Source: Dioscorea cayenensis subsp. rotundata (Eukaryota; Streptophyta; Magnoliopsida; Dioscoreales; Dioscoreaceae). From it: a stretch of 64,000 nt of DNA. Where the stretch lies: positions 1,302,001 to 1,366,000 of the forward strand of contig NC_052476.1 of the NCBI RefSeq assembly GCF_009730915.1, read 5' to 3'. Every line of letters starts with the position of its first letter. The first letter of the stretch is position 1. This document shows, piece after piece, positions 42,201 through 53,539 of this stretch. Both the position numbers and the translations under genes were made by a program. The notes beneath the pieces were generated by a model. That model was not told where the DNA came from. It saw only the letters and a list, made by a program, of their open reading frames with translations, and did no database searches.

Positions 42201-45200
42201 CAATGGGCATAATGGAGGTAGTTTCCAATAGACCAGTGGACACTCTAAGAAGATTGTTTGAATCCAATGCCCCAAGATCACATATAGAGGACTTCTTCAA
42301 CCGTTTTGGTGCTGGAGAGGCTGCAGCGATGTGCCTACTGTTGGCAGCAAAGTTAGCATATTCTGAAGAAAATCTGGTAAGCAATGCAGTTGCTGAAAAG
42401 GCAGCAGAAGTGTTTGAGGATCCTAGGATGGTTGGAATGCCTCAACTTGATGGTGCTGCTGCTTTACCAAACACCAGGTCTCCACCTGGTGGCTTCAGTA
42501 TGGGACAGGTTGTTCAAGAGGCTGAACCTGTATTTTCAGGTGCCCATGAAGGACTCTGTTTATGCTCATCCAGGCTTCTGCTGCCTATTTGGGAACTGCC
42601 TGTTATGATTGTCCGACGGGAAATGGTCTCTGATACTCGAGATGATGAAGGTGTGGTGGTTTGCAGACTCTCTACTGGAGCCATGCAAGTTCTTGAAAAT
42701 AAGATCCGCTCTCTAGAGCAATTTTTAAGATCTAGAAGGAACCAGAGTAGGGGACTCTATGGTTATGTTGCTGGTCTAGGTGATTTTAGTGGTTCCATTC
42801 TTTATGGGACCAGTTCTGATTTAGGGACTGGGGGTATGGGTTCTGGCAGGAACTTATTTGGGCCATACTCACGAACTGTTGATTCAGGAGATGGTATGAC
42901 GGCAAACAAAAGATCACGGCTTCCATATAACCCTGCAGAGCTGGCTGCCATGGAGGTAACTAACTTTTAGTTGCATTGCATGTATGATCCTTCTCCAGAG
43001 TGGTTCAACTTTTCCAATCCTTGCAGGTAAGGGCAATGGAATGTCTGAGGAGGTTGCTTAGGAGATCTAGTGAAGCACTTTTCTTGCTTCAGCTGATCTC
43101 ACAACATCATGTAACTCGCTTAGTTCAGGGTTTAGACAGTACTTTACGTCAAAGGCTCCTCCAATTAACATTCCATCAGTTAGTATGTTCTGAGGAAGGT
43201 GACCAACTGGCCATGCAACTTATTTCAAGCCTTATGCAGGTAAAATTTGCATGTAGATATGCCATTTTGAATGCATGACATATATGGTAAATGCTCATAT
43301 GGTTGCTCTTGTTTAAGGATGCTAACTTTATAGGAGGCATGCTTTTGCATATTTACATATGTTGGAATGTATCAATGGCTCATTCTCAATATCTGGTGCA
43401 TGTGTACCATGCTAATTTGTGATCATCCCTTTTTCTTGCAGTACCACATTGGTCAAGATGGCCGTGGGACAGTAGATGAGATCAGTGTGAAACTTCGAGA
43501 CGGTTGTCCAAGTTTTTACAATGAGTCTGACTATAAATATTTCTTAGCAGTAGAATGCCTTGAAAGAGCTGTTGCTACTAAAGATGCTGGAGAAAGGGAA
43601 ATACTTGCTAGAGATGCTTATAATTTTTTAAGCAAGATTCCTGACTCAGCTGACTTGAGTTCTGTATGCAAAAGATTTGCAGACTTAAGGTGAAGGTGCT
43701 TATCCTATTGTTATCTCTTTGCTGTGTCCCCTTTCTTCACTGTTTGTTCGAATTCCAGCTATCCTTTATCATGTTGATGTTCCTTTCTATATTGTAGATT
43801 TTTAAAACTTATGTAAGTATTGTTGTGTGAGAGAGATGCATGATTTCTAGGATATTCGTTATTTATTTTTAAAATTTTCAACTTTCATTTGCCACTTTGT
43901 CTTGATGCACTTTTGCTCGTCTGAAACATGAACCCAGTCACTTTCTTTTTGTAGATTTTATGAAGCTGTTGTACGGTTGCCTCTGCGAAAAGCACAAGCT
44001 CTTGATCCTAATGGGGATGCTGTAAATGATAAAATCGACCCAGTCAAGCGTAATGATGCACTTGCCCAGCGAGAGCAGTGCTACGAGATAGTTGTGGATG
44101 CCCTTCGGTCTCTGAAAGGTGAAGTTGCTCAAAAGGGAATGCAGGAGTTTGGTGCTTCTGCTAAATTTTCTGGTTCAGGATCTGTCCTTGACCAGACCTC
44201 TAGAAATAAATTCATTAGGCAAATTATCCAGCTAGGTGTTCAATGGCCAGACACACTCTTTCATGAGCATATGTACCGGGCGTTGATTGAATTGGGCCTT
44301 GACCAGGAGCTGTTAGAGTATGGTGGTTCTGATTTGGTCTCGTTCTTGCAAAGTGCAGGCAGAAGGACCCCACAAGAGGTTTATTCTGCTTCTCTTAAAT
44401 GAATCCTTATATTTTATGCTAGAATTAATTAAAATTTTTATGAATGGATAGATGTGCTGAATGACTGATGCATGACAATCTGATCAATCTATACAGCTGG
44501 ATAGTGTGAATTTACCTTTTGTTTTCTTTCATTCCCTGAATGACTCGCCCAATCATGAATTTTGAATTTCTCCTCGAAAACATGATTTTTTATGGATGGG
44601 TGGAAGCTTTTATTCCCAGAAATTTCTGTCTAAATTTATTGAATACTGTGGCCTATAAAGGCATGTGTTATCTAAAGGATTTGTAGCACCTTTTAAATGT
44701 TTGCGATGAGAACAAGTTCTCTGTTAGCACCATGTGCTCATATCATTTGTGAGAAGCATTTCTTCATCTGATTCTTAGGCATCTATTCCATGGGTTCTCT
44801 GTGTGCACCTATGTCTTCATCCATGCTCTTTTGTCTTTTCCAGATTCGGGCTGCTACTGTTACTAGTTCCATGGGTTCTCCACTACATGCTCCTGAGGCA
44901 CCTATTCCTCCTAGTCAAACCAAGTATCTTGATCTTCTGGCTAGGTATTATGTCTTGAAACGACAACATCTTCTTGCTGCTAATGTGCTATACAGGTTGG
45001 CAGAAAGGCAATGTTCAGATGCTGGGGAGGGTCCTACACTAGAGCAGAGGTCTGCATGTGAACTGGTTTTGTTATTAGTTGGGGATTTATCTTATATTGT
45101 TCATTTTAGCATGTTCTCTTTCTTCTGCAATCAGGCGACAGTACCTCAGCAATGCAGTTCTGCAAGCTAAAAGTGCAAGCACTACTGCTGGAACAACCAC

Positions 45201-47524
45201 AACTAGACAAAATATTGACGATGGGCTGCTAGACATGCTCGAAGGAAAACTTACTGTCCTTAAGTTCCAAATGAAAATCTAAAGAGGAGCTGGACTCAAT
45301 TGCATCAAGTCTTGATGATGTGCAAAACATCACTGAATCACTTCAAAACAATTCCTTTCCGCATAGCAACCTCATGGCTGATGCCAGTTTTGCTATAGCT
45401 GCTAGGGAAAAGGCTAAAGAGTTATCGTTAGAGTTAAAAAGCATCACTCAGCTATACAACGAATATGCCGTACCTTTTAGACTATGGGAGGTTTGTTCTT
45501 TTCACTAGTAGCCTTTTGGCAATTTGCTTCCAAGCTTTATCGCATGTAAATGCTGTTTATGAAGTTTCCTTAGGTACATTATGCTCAGATTTCTTTAAAG
45601 TCTGTGTGGCTTTACCTACTTGCCATTCCTACTCTCAAGTTTTTAAGGCCCGCTATTACTTGAAAATATTCATGGAAATTCAAGAAATTAATCATCCAAT
45701 TACTTATTTGCTCAGATATGCCTTGAAATGCTCAACTTCGCCAACTACTCTGGAGATGCTGACAGTAAAATTGTTAGGGAAACCTGGGCTCGACTTCTGG
45801 ACCAGGCTCTTTCCAAAGGTGGTGTCGCTGAAGCTTGTTCTGTGCTTAAGAGGGTTGGATCTAATCTTTACCCTGGAGATGGGGCTTGCTTGCCTTTAGA
45901 TACATTGTGCCTTCATCTTGAGAAGGCCGCTCTGGTAAAAATTCTAGATTCCCTTCATATAGTTACTTTTTTTGTTTGTCCATTTGGTGGATAGGAGTAC
46001 ATATCGATGTTTCTCTGCCCTGGGTGTGCTCGCCATCCGTTAGGCTTACCATGTCTGTTACATTCTTTAGGGTTTCCATAGTTCATTTCTTGTTTCAGCT
46101 TTGGTATACTGGTATTTGGCCCCTTAATAATGGAACATTACTAAATGTCCAAAACCATGGACAATCTAATCTATTGATGCAGCAGCATGCTGATTATTAC
46201 TTGTAACTTACTAGCACTGTTCATGTTGATTTACCAGTTGTATGATTTTGTGTGTGGAATGTAAACTAGACACCTAACTAAAGCTCTGGTGTGCTGCCTA
46301 CCAAGTTTAGTTGACTTGTAAGGTTTGGCTCTATTGTTCAAGGTCTAAAGTAAAGCTTCTGTACAGTGCCAAGGTTGCATGTAATGGTTCTAAATGCACC
46401 CGGTTTTGGGTGTTTGTGGCACCTTGTGCTGACTATTAACTTGTCTATTCATGGTTGCATTTTCTTGAAACTTTCAACTGTGCTCTCTTGTTACTGTAAT
46501 ATGCTTCTTTGACAGGAGCACTTGAGCTCTGGAGTTGAACTTGTGGGAGATGAGGATGTTGCAAGAGCTCTTCTTGCATCATGTAGGGGTGCCCCTGAAC
46601 CTGTCTTAAGCATCTACGACCAACTGTTATCAAATGGAGTTATTTTGCCTTCACCAATCTTGAGATTGCGTCTACTTCGATCAGTTCTTGTGGTGCTTCG
46701 TGAGTGGGCTATGTCTATCTTTGCAAATAGAATGGACACAACAACAGCAGGGGGCTTCATTCATTTTTGGTGGGAGATTGAGCTTGGAACAGACGACAAT
46801 GGTAAATCAAGGAGTTCGGGATAAAATCACAAGCGCATTAAACAGGTCAGTTGTGCCATCTTTCTTCCGGAAAAGTGGTTTTTACTCTTTCTTTGCATTT
46901 ACTTTTGGGCTTTTAAATTTCAAAAAATTCTAATCTTTCCATGACAACGTGGATGTTATTTATGAGAATACGAACTTGTAGTTGCTTGTTCTAAAAAAGT
47001 TTCACATTTCACTGTAGTGTTATATTGTCAATATGAAATCATGGTGCTAGTTGGCTTTGTTGCCAATTCAGATTGAATCAGTTGGTTGTTTTGTTTGGTT
47101 TAGAAAATTTTGACACTTTTGGAAGAATATAGGAAATTTTTTCAAAAATTTTGAAAATCATCACCATGGCAATTCTCGACTGCTCACCAATACGACGAAA
47201 CAATAGGATGTCATTTGATTTGTCCTTGTTTTTCGTTACATTTCCCTTCATAGTTTTCAATTGATACTTTGTTATTTGTATTATTTTCTTCGGAAACACG
47301 GAAAAAAAAAAGACTTTCTACTGGTTATCATTTCGATCAACCATACTAGTTTTTCTATTTTTTCGGAATGCAACACATTTATTCGATGAAGTTCATGATT
47401 TACCAGGTATATGACCGAGGTGCGACGATTGGCTCTTCCGCAAAGCCAGACCGAGCCTGTTTACCGAGGTTTCCGAGACCTCGAGGAAAAGCTACTTGCT
47501 CCGTCTTCTTTGCCAACATTTTAG
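39211..47524 (+). CDS. NUP155: Nuclear pore complex protein NUP155 (two single-base frame breaks)
   Basis: There are 13 exons: 39211-39369, 39731-39900, 40242-40368, 40735-40997, 41305-42955, 43027-43239, 43442-43689, 43955-44378, 44844-45049, 45135-45490, 45716-45934, 46516-46845 and 47407-47524. The product would be 1493 aa, close to plant NUP155 (about 1460). NUP155 is a scaffold nucleoporin of the inner ring (Nup93 subcomplex): an N-terminal beta-propeller (about 50-500) and a C-terminal alpha-solenoid. Clear matches include LDLEEALEASRYASHP, EWPPLFEVV and AGASFIFGG-type residues. Two breaks occur. In exon 10 a T at 45280 turns ATC-AAA-GAG into ATC-TAA. In exon 12 the five-G run at 46750-46754 has one G too many. 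Dropping these two bases makes every phase close, so a sequencing or assembly error is likely, but true lesions are not excluded. Confidence 0.95.
45280..45282 (+). other. Frameshift/stop in NUP155 exon 10
   Basis: TAA appears where the family has Lys-Glu-Glu (reading IKEEL). Without T45280 the frame continues from KFQMKI to KEELDSIAS. Confidence 0.85.
46750..46754 (+). other. Frameshift at a G5 run in NUP155 exon 12
   Basis: Reading GCA GGG GCT TCA needs four Gs; the window has five. Downstream the other frame gives SLEQTTMVNQGVRDK, which is the conserved sequence. Confidence 0.85.
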
Positions 47525-48207
47525 ACTTCATTTTCATCCTACTCCGAAAAAACACAAAAAAAGGGAACTGTTCTAATGAGCTGAGAGGTGAGGTTGGTGT
47601 GTTACTCCATCAAAAGATTAAAGATTGTTGTGTTTGAACTCCAGCATTTTAGATTTTTCATGTAACTCTACATTGCAAGAACTTTCAGTGGTTATTTGCT
47701 GTACCATATATGATTCAATGAAACCTTTTTGTGATTGATATTTCTTTTTAACTTCTACTTGTCAACCGTTAAAGCCAAAGGTGGTGAGAGTTTAAAATTC
47801 ATCTAGAAATCAATGGTAGTTTGGACTTTTTGTGTGAATACAAAGGTAACTTTTGACTAAGAAGGGAAGGGTTAACTTTGAAGGTGTTACTTATTTATGT
47901 TAGTTTCCGGTCTGAATTTAATGTGGCACAGAAATTATGGAAAGTTAACTCTTTTACGATTGTCTAAAATTATAAATTTTTTATTTTGTTTTATATATAT
48001 AATTCAGAGAGTTAACTGCTGTCAACGAAAATGTCTATCAGCTTAATATCTTTCAATTTAAGCTGATAGATCAGATATTAAATAAAAAAAATTAAATATT
48101 TTATATATATTATGTGAGAATTTTTTGTGATTATATGAAATACAAAAAAAAAATATTATAAAATAGAATAAATCAGAGAGATTAATAATTCATTTTCTTG
48201 TAGTAAA
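47525..48207 (+). other. NUP155 3' UTR and spacer before the MULE
   Basis: This is AT-rich. A perfect 12-base inverted repeat (CTATCAGCTTAA at 48035-48046, reverse complement at 48058-48069, 11-base loop) is the only structure noted. Confidence 0.6.
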
Positions 48208-48216
48208 TAAAAATAA
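48208..48216. repeat. Left 9-bp target-site duplication of the MULE
   Basis: TAAAAATAA, identical to 57478-57486. Confidence 0.85.
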
Positions 48217-49811
48217 GGGAAAATTACTGTTCACCCCTCGTAATTTTCAAAACTTCCCAAAAACCCCCTCCTACTTTTTACACACCACTCTGACAAATCC
48301 CTTCCATAGTGTTTAACTTCCTTTACCCCCACTGCTCACTTCAAATGGGCTCCATGTCATGAAATCCCATTTTTACCGAAAATGGTCGGGAAAGCGAAAG
48401 CGCCAAATCACATCATGCTCAACCTCAGCGCTGTCAGCTTTGGTTTCGATAAAAATGGCAAGGAGTTACATTACATCTTGTTGTTCTCCTCATTATCATA
48501 CCCGAAATATATAAACTCGGTTTCTCGAATGTAAAACGAAATTGATTTCCATCGGATTGGTCAAGTGCACTTCATCTTCAAATCGAAACTGTAGTCGATT
48601 TTTATCGTCGAGGCGAGCATGTGCCATTGTCGCCTTCTCGCTTTATGGTTGTAAAGTTAGTATTACTGACGAGAAGAACGAAAGTAATTACGATTTTCAG
48701 TTCATTTCGTTGTAAAAGTTCTTCCTCGCTTTATGGTTATCTATTTGTATATTTTTAAATAATGTTTAACTATTTTCTATTATCCGCTTAAATATTTTAC
48801 TAATATGTTTAATAATTATCATATCCGCTTTAATCACTTCCCATCTCCGCTTTAACATTATCTTTACATGTATAACTATTCATAAACGTGTAAATTCTCA
48901 AAAGTCTCGCAGAAACGGTGATCTTTTTCGCTTTGATCTCAATTGTTGGCATGTGCACGCAGTGGCAAGGTGTGAGTGAGGATCCCTGCATGCAAGAATT
49001 AATGACGGCATTAATTCTTATGCACGTCAACATAAATTTCCGAACACCCGCTCGCTCTCATCACCAATGTCGGCCATCGTGCGCTTTAACTTTTTTTCTC
49101 GGATACGAAGAGTCACCGCTCGTGGACTTCACACCATAAATAACCGTGAAGAACCCTCCCCATGGACAACCACTCCCTCGCCGTCCTCGCTCATCCTCCT
49201 CCTCCTCCTCCTCCTCTTCCTCCTCTTCCCACGGACAACCACTCTATCTCGAGAAAACGATGTTTGCGTGAGCCTTCTTCCTCTATCTTGAGAATCGATC
49301 AGCCGTAATCATCGAACTAGTTAAACTATCTTTTCGCCTGCCGTGAAGTCCTCTCATAATCGCTCGAATGCAGAGGATTCTCCAAATGCATGGATGACGG
49401 AAAGCAATTAAGAGAGCATTTCGACTTGGGTATGAAAAGAAAGTTTTTCACGCATTAGCGTGATTGCGTGAGGATTCTCTAGAGGAGGAGATCACGAAAC
49501 ATCCTTTAAGACGGGGTCGACATTTACCACTCGAGACTTTCCGTTAACGCTTTAAGAAAATTACGCCAGTGTACAACCCGAGTACGCCTCGTGTTTAACT
49601 ATCGGGATCGCTGCTTAAGTCCCTACCATGACACATTGATTAATAGTCGCTTTCACGAATGTGTGTTGTTTAACCTTTTTAATGTTAGTACGCTTTTGCG
49701 TGTTCAAGTCTGATGCGCTTCTTACGCAAACGCACGTGAGCATTCGAATGTATGTACACTTGTTTCGCTATATCGAGGGTCGAGTCGTGAGTGTCCAAAG
49801 TCCGAGCGGAC

Positions 49812-49868
49812 GTTGTAAATGTTGTAAATGTTGTAAATCTTTGTAAATGTTGTAAATGTTGTAAATAT
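49812..49868. repeat. GTTGTAAAT minisatellite
   Basis: About six 9-10 base units of GTTGTAAAT, one with a CT insertion, in the 5' part of the MULE. The unit reads Cys-Cys-Lys in one frame, but this is probably non-coding. Confidence 0.9.
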
Positions 49869-50502
49869 TTTATAAATAAAACGAAACAATCGTATTTGAC
49901 TGTGAACTTCGAAATTTAAACAGAGACCTAGTAAAAACAATGGGAAACAAAAAACGTCATTGTAAACAATAGAAAAAGTTAAACAATACTCAAGTTACTC
50001 TTTTAAACAATGACAACGGTGTTTAAGAAAATACGTAAATATGTTTAAACAAAGTGACCCGTGAGGTACCCATCTAGCAACGCCGATGTCGCTGAAAAGT
50101 CATTCAATTTAAAACAATAACATATTATTTACATGATATAGACTTTTAGTTAAACAGGCTAACTCGTTATTTTAAACACTATATGTATCTGCTTAAACAT
50201 AAAAAGCTTAGGCGTTTATACGTAGACTCGTGTTGAGTTGAGAACTTTCATTCGAACGACGACAACATGTCTTCCTCACGACAACGACATATATTTCCTT
50301 TTGCCCTTGGGATGGAGGGAAAAAAATACCGCCCAATCACATCACGCCTAGTCTAACCTCTATGCATACAACTGCGCACTTTTTTGTTCATAGCCTCGAC
50401 CGCTTTGTTCTTTACATCTTCTACTTCTTCTTCGTCGCCTTCGCTTTTGTTCTTCATTTCATTCTGGTTTTCAGTACGATTTGGTTTTCGAATCGATATA
50501 TT

Positions 50503-53050
50503 ATGGAGAGTTTTTTTGTGGTATTGCTAGATTCAACGGGAGGGAAGAGTGCTAATGTTCACGACTCGGACTTCTTGGGAATTGCGTTAGTCGAGATATG
50601 TGAGCGATGGGGTCTCAAGTTTCTCTTGTCGTGGTTAAGTTCATCACACGGACGGATATAAAAACGGTTTCGCCTAATAGAAACGGATGTTGACTTCCAG
50701 TCGATGTGTCACGTCCCACTCCATCTTCAAATGTGTCAGTAGTCGATCTTGTCGTCGAGACGTAAAATGTGCTATTGCCATCCTAACGAAAACGAGGTTT
50801 ACTCGTCAGAAGTTCCTTTTCTTTAATTATTCCGATATCCGGGGTCATTATTGTTTAAATATGTCCGTCATCGGGTTAACATATCGTACTAGTCCTTTAC
50901 GTTATTAGTTAATTGTTTAAGTATTTAATTTAACGCTTTAACTATTGTCATTATCGCTAAACATTGTATTCTCCGCTAACATATCGATCTTTTTCATTTG
51001 ATCGAAGTGTTGGCAGGAATTCGGATTCCGCGAGTGCTCCCATTCATCCCCATAGGGCGACTCGACGGCTGGGATGTCTTCCCTTCCTCGCCGATCATTC
51101 GCAAGTGTTGTCGTTGGATATTGGTCAACGCTTTTGACGGTGTCGAACATTTCGTGGATGTACTTGAAATCATGCAATCAAAAGGAATTTTTGACTTCAA
51201 ATTCATAAAGAACGAAAAACATCGGTGCGATCGTGGAATGCGACGCCGATGGTTGTCGTTAGGCGCCTCATGCATCAAAAGAGTATAACAAAAAATACTT
51301 TCGTAATCAAGACAATCAACCCGTCCACACACTTGCGGTGGTGGCGTAGGTTCGAGCGCCACATCCGAAAAGCGTCCCAAAAATGGGTTAGCGCACGCAG
51401 TGATTCGAAGCTCAGGGACAGTCCCCTCGTACAAGGCCATCGACATTCGAGAAGCGACACGTTGTGGGAACATGGTGTCCACATACCATACAAGCGAGGC
51501 TTGGTTGGGAAAAGAGCATGCCCGGGTGGTCCTCGACGGCAGTGACATCTCCAGGCTATGATCGCTTGCTTTGGTATGTGGATAAGGTGGGTCGAGACAA
51601 ATCCCGTAGCAGGCTGCGATCGTGGAGAGAGACGGTGATCGCTTTTAAACGCGGCATTCTTTTCTTTCGGCCGCGTGTATCAGGGGATTCAAGAGGGCTT
51701 GCAGGGTCAGCTGTTTCTCGATGGTACCCACCTCCTTGGAAAATATCGGGCACACTCACTGCGCGTGCCGAGGAAAGATGGTAACAATGGTTTTTTCCAC
51801 GCCGCCTTGAGTATAGTCGACAACGAGACCGATGCCAATTGACTTGGTTCATATCTAAGTTGGGCGATGCCTTATCACGAGGGTGGAGATTATCATGAGA
51901 TAATTACCTCGCCGTGTCGGACAGTCCGAGGGCCTTGTGAGAGCGCAATTGCGAGTCTTCCCTTCTTCGCCACATGCGCATCGCCTTCGACATTTGAGGC
52001 CAATTTTATGAAAGCCAATGTCGGACTTGGGAAGGCATTGAGGGATGAGTCTCTGGTCCATATGCTTCCGCATTGCGTGGGCATCCACGGCTAAAAGATT
52101 TCGATGATACAGTGAATGAGCTGCAGCCATATCACCCGAAGCTCATCATCGGTTGATTAATAAATCGGATATGGCACATTGGTCGAATTATCTGCTCGGA
52201 GGTGATCGTTGGGGTGAGATGTATTCGAGCGTCGCTGAGTCGTTCAATGCTTGGATCAAGGAAGCTCGTCATTTCACGGGTGACGAAAAATGGTCGACTC
52301 CATAAGGTCTCGCGAATGTTGATTTACACTTAACATTTTTGTATTACCCTTTAAACATTCTCAATCTTTGTTTAATTACACTTTTTCCCGACTTTAAATA
52401 TTAATCATTTCGCTTTTTAATTACAATAATGTTTTAAACATGTTGATGAATTATTTAACCATCATCGTCTTTGTTTAACCTTATTTTGCGAGTTCGAGTT
52501 GATGCGCATGTTATGTAACCGCGAGTGAGCAAGCGACCAAATGGGAGACCTACTTATGCCCGAGACATACATTCGAAGTTAGAGATCATTGTTGAGGGAC
52601 GACCGAAATCTTCGTGTTGGTCGTTAGTGTCGATGATCGTTACGAGTGATCGACCAATGCAGCGACTCCGTGGATCTCGCCATCGAACTTGTTCGTAGTC
52701 GAAGGTGGCAAGTTTATGGTATCCCTTGCAGAAACATGCTTGCGTAAAGAATAATGCGATGGGACACCAACGTACATCGATTTATGAGCGGGTACTTCAC
52801 CGTCGACAATTACAAACCGGCGTACAAGGAAGCTATATTCCCCCATACCAGACGATGACGGTGCCTTTCGGGACGGAATCGCGAGCTTCGTTATGCGGCC
52901 TTTTGTGACTAAAAGCGGCACTGGGCGGCCTAGAGCGAAAGAGGATCGAGTCGCATGGCGTTTGATGTCCGCGAAGTTACATTCATGGCATGGCCGAGGA
53001 TCCGTCACGATCGGCGATCTTCTGATGTAAACTCGTCGCCGACTAGGCAT
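50503..53050 (+). pseudogene. MULE transposase (MuDR-type) with frame disruptions
   Basis: A patchwork of plus-strand frames gives a MuDR-type transposase. In order: an N-terminal part (about 50503-50950); the plant MuDR domain with a Cys/Trp-rich segment (about 51100-51290); YDRLLWYVDKV (about 51550); the DDE catalytic domain, with D in FLDGTHLL (51720-51722), D in VSD (51920-51922) and E in AESFNAW (52237-52239); the ANFMKANVGLGKALRDE segment; and a SWIM zinc finger WQVYGIPC…HAC (about 52695-52755). All three catalytic acids are present. At least six frame changes separate these blocks. It is either a decayed copy or one hit by consensus indels. Introns may explain some gaps. Confidence 0.75.
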
Positions 53051-53539
53051 TGTTAATAAACCGAGCGATGATGGGAAACATTGTGTATTTATAACGAATT
53101 GAATGTATTTTACACGCGAGACATTGTTATTTTAAACGGATACATCTGTAATTTGAAATATTTCAAACCGATGTTTAAAGCGATGAATTGAATTGTGTAT
53201 TGATGGGCAACTTTCCATATTTAGTTAAACAATAAGTGCATTCATTTAAACAGAGAAAGTGTTATTTTTAAACGAGTACAACGTAATTTGAAATATTTAA
53301 AAGCTGATGTTTAAACGATATATACTATATTTAAACAATGAAAGTGAAATGTACACAAGCACAACGTAAATTAAACAATGAAATAAAACCGAATGGAATT
53401 TAACCCGCTTTACAATTCAAAACAAACAAAATTTACATTAAGGTATACAAGTCATGTTCTTCGAACACGAAAACAATGAATTGAATTTGTCAGATTTACG
53501 TTTGAAAACAAAATTGACGATCGGATATACAAGACATGT

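Noticed and set aside
49150-49290. CTC-rich ORF reading Leu repeats in the 5' part of the MULE
   Set aside because: Low-complexity CCTCCT sequence with no matching domain; the transposase starts later.
50994-51548. Long minus-strand ORF opposite the MULE transposase
   Set aside because: It is antisense to the recognisable MuDR and YDRLLWYVDK segments on the plus strand, so it is a shadow of transposase coding bias.
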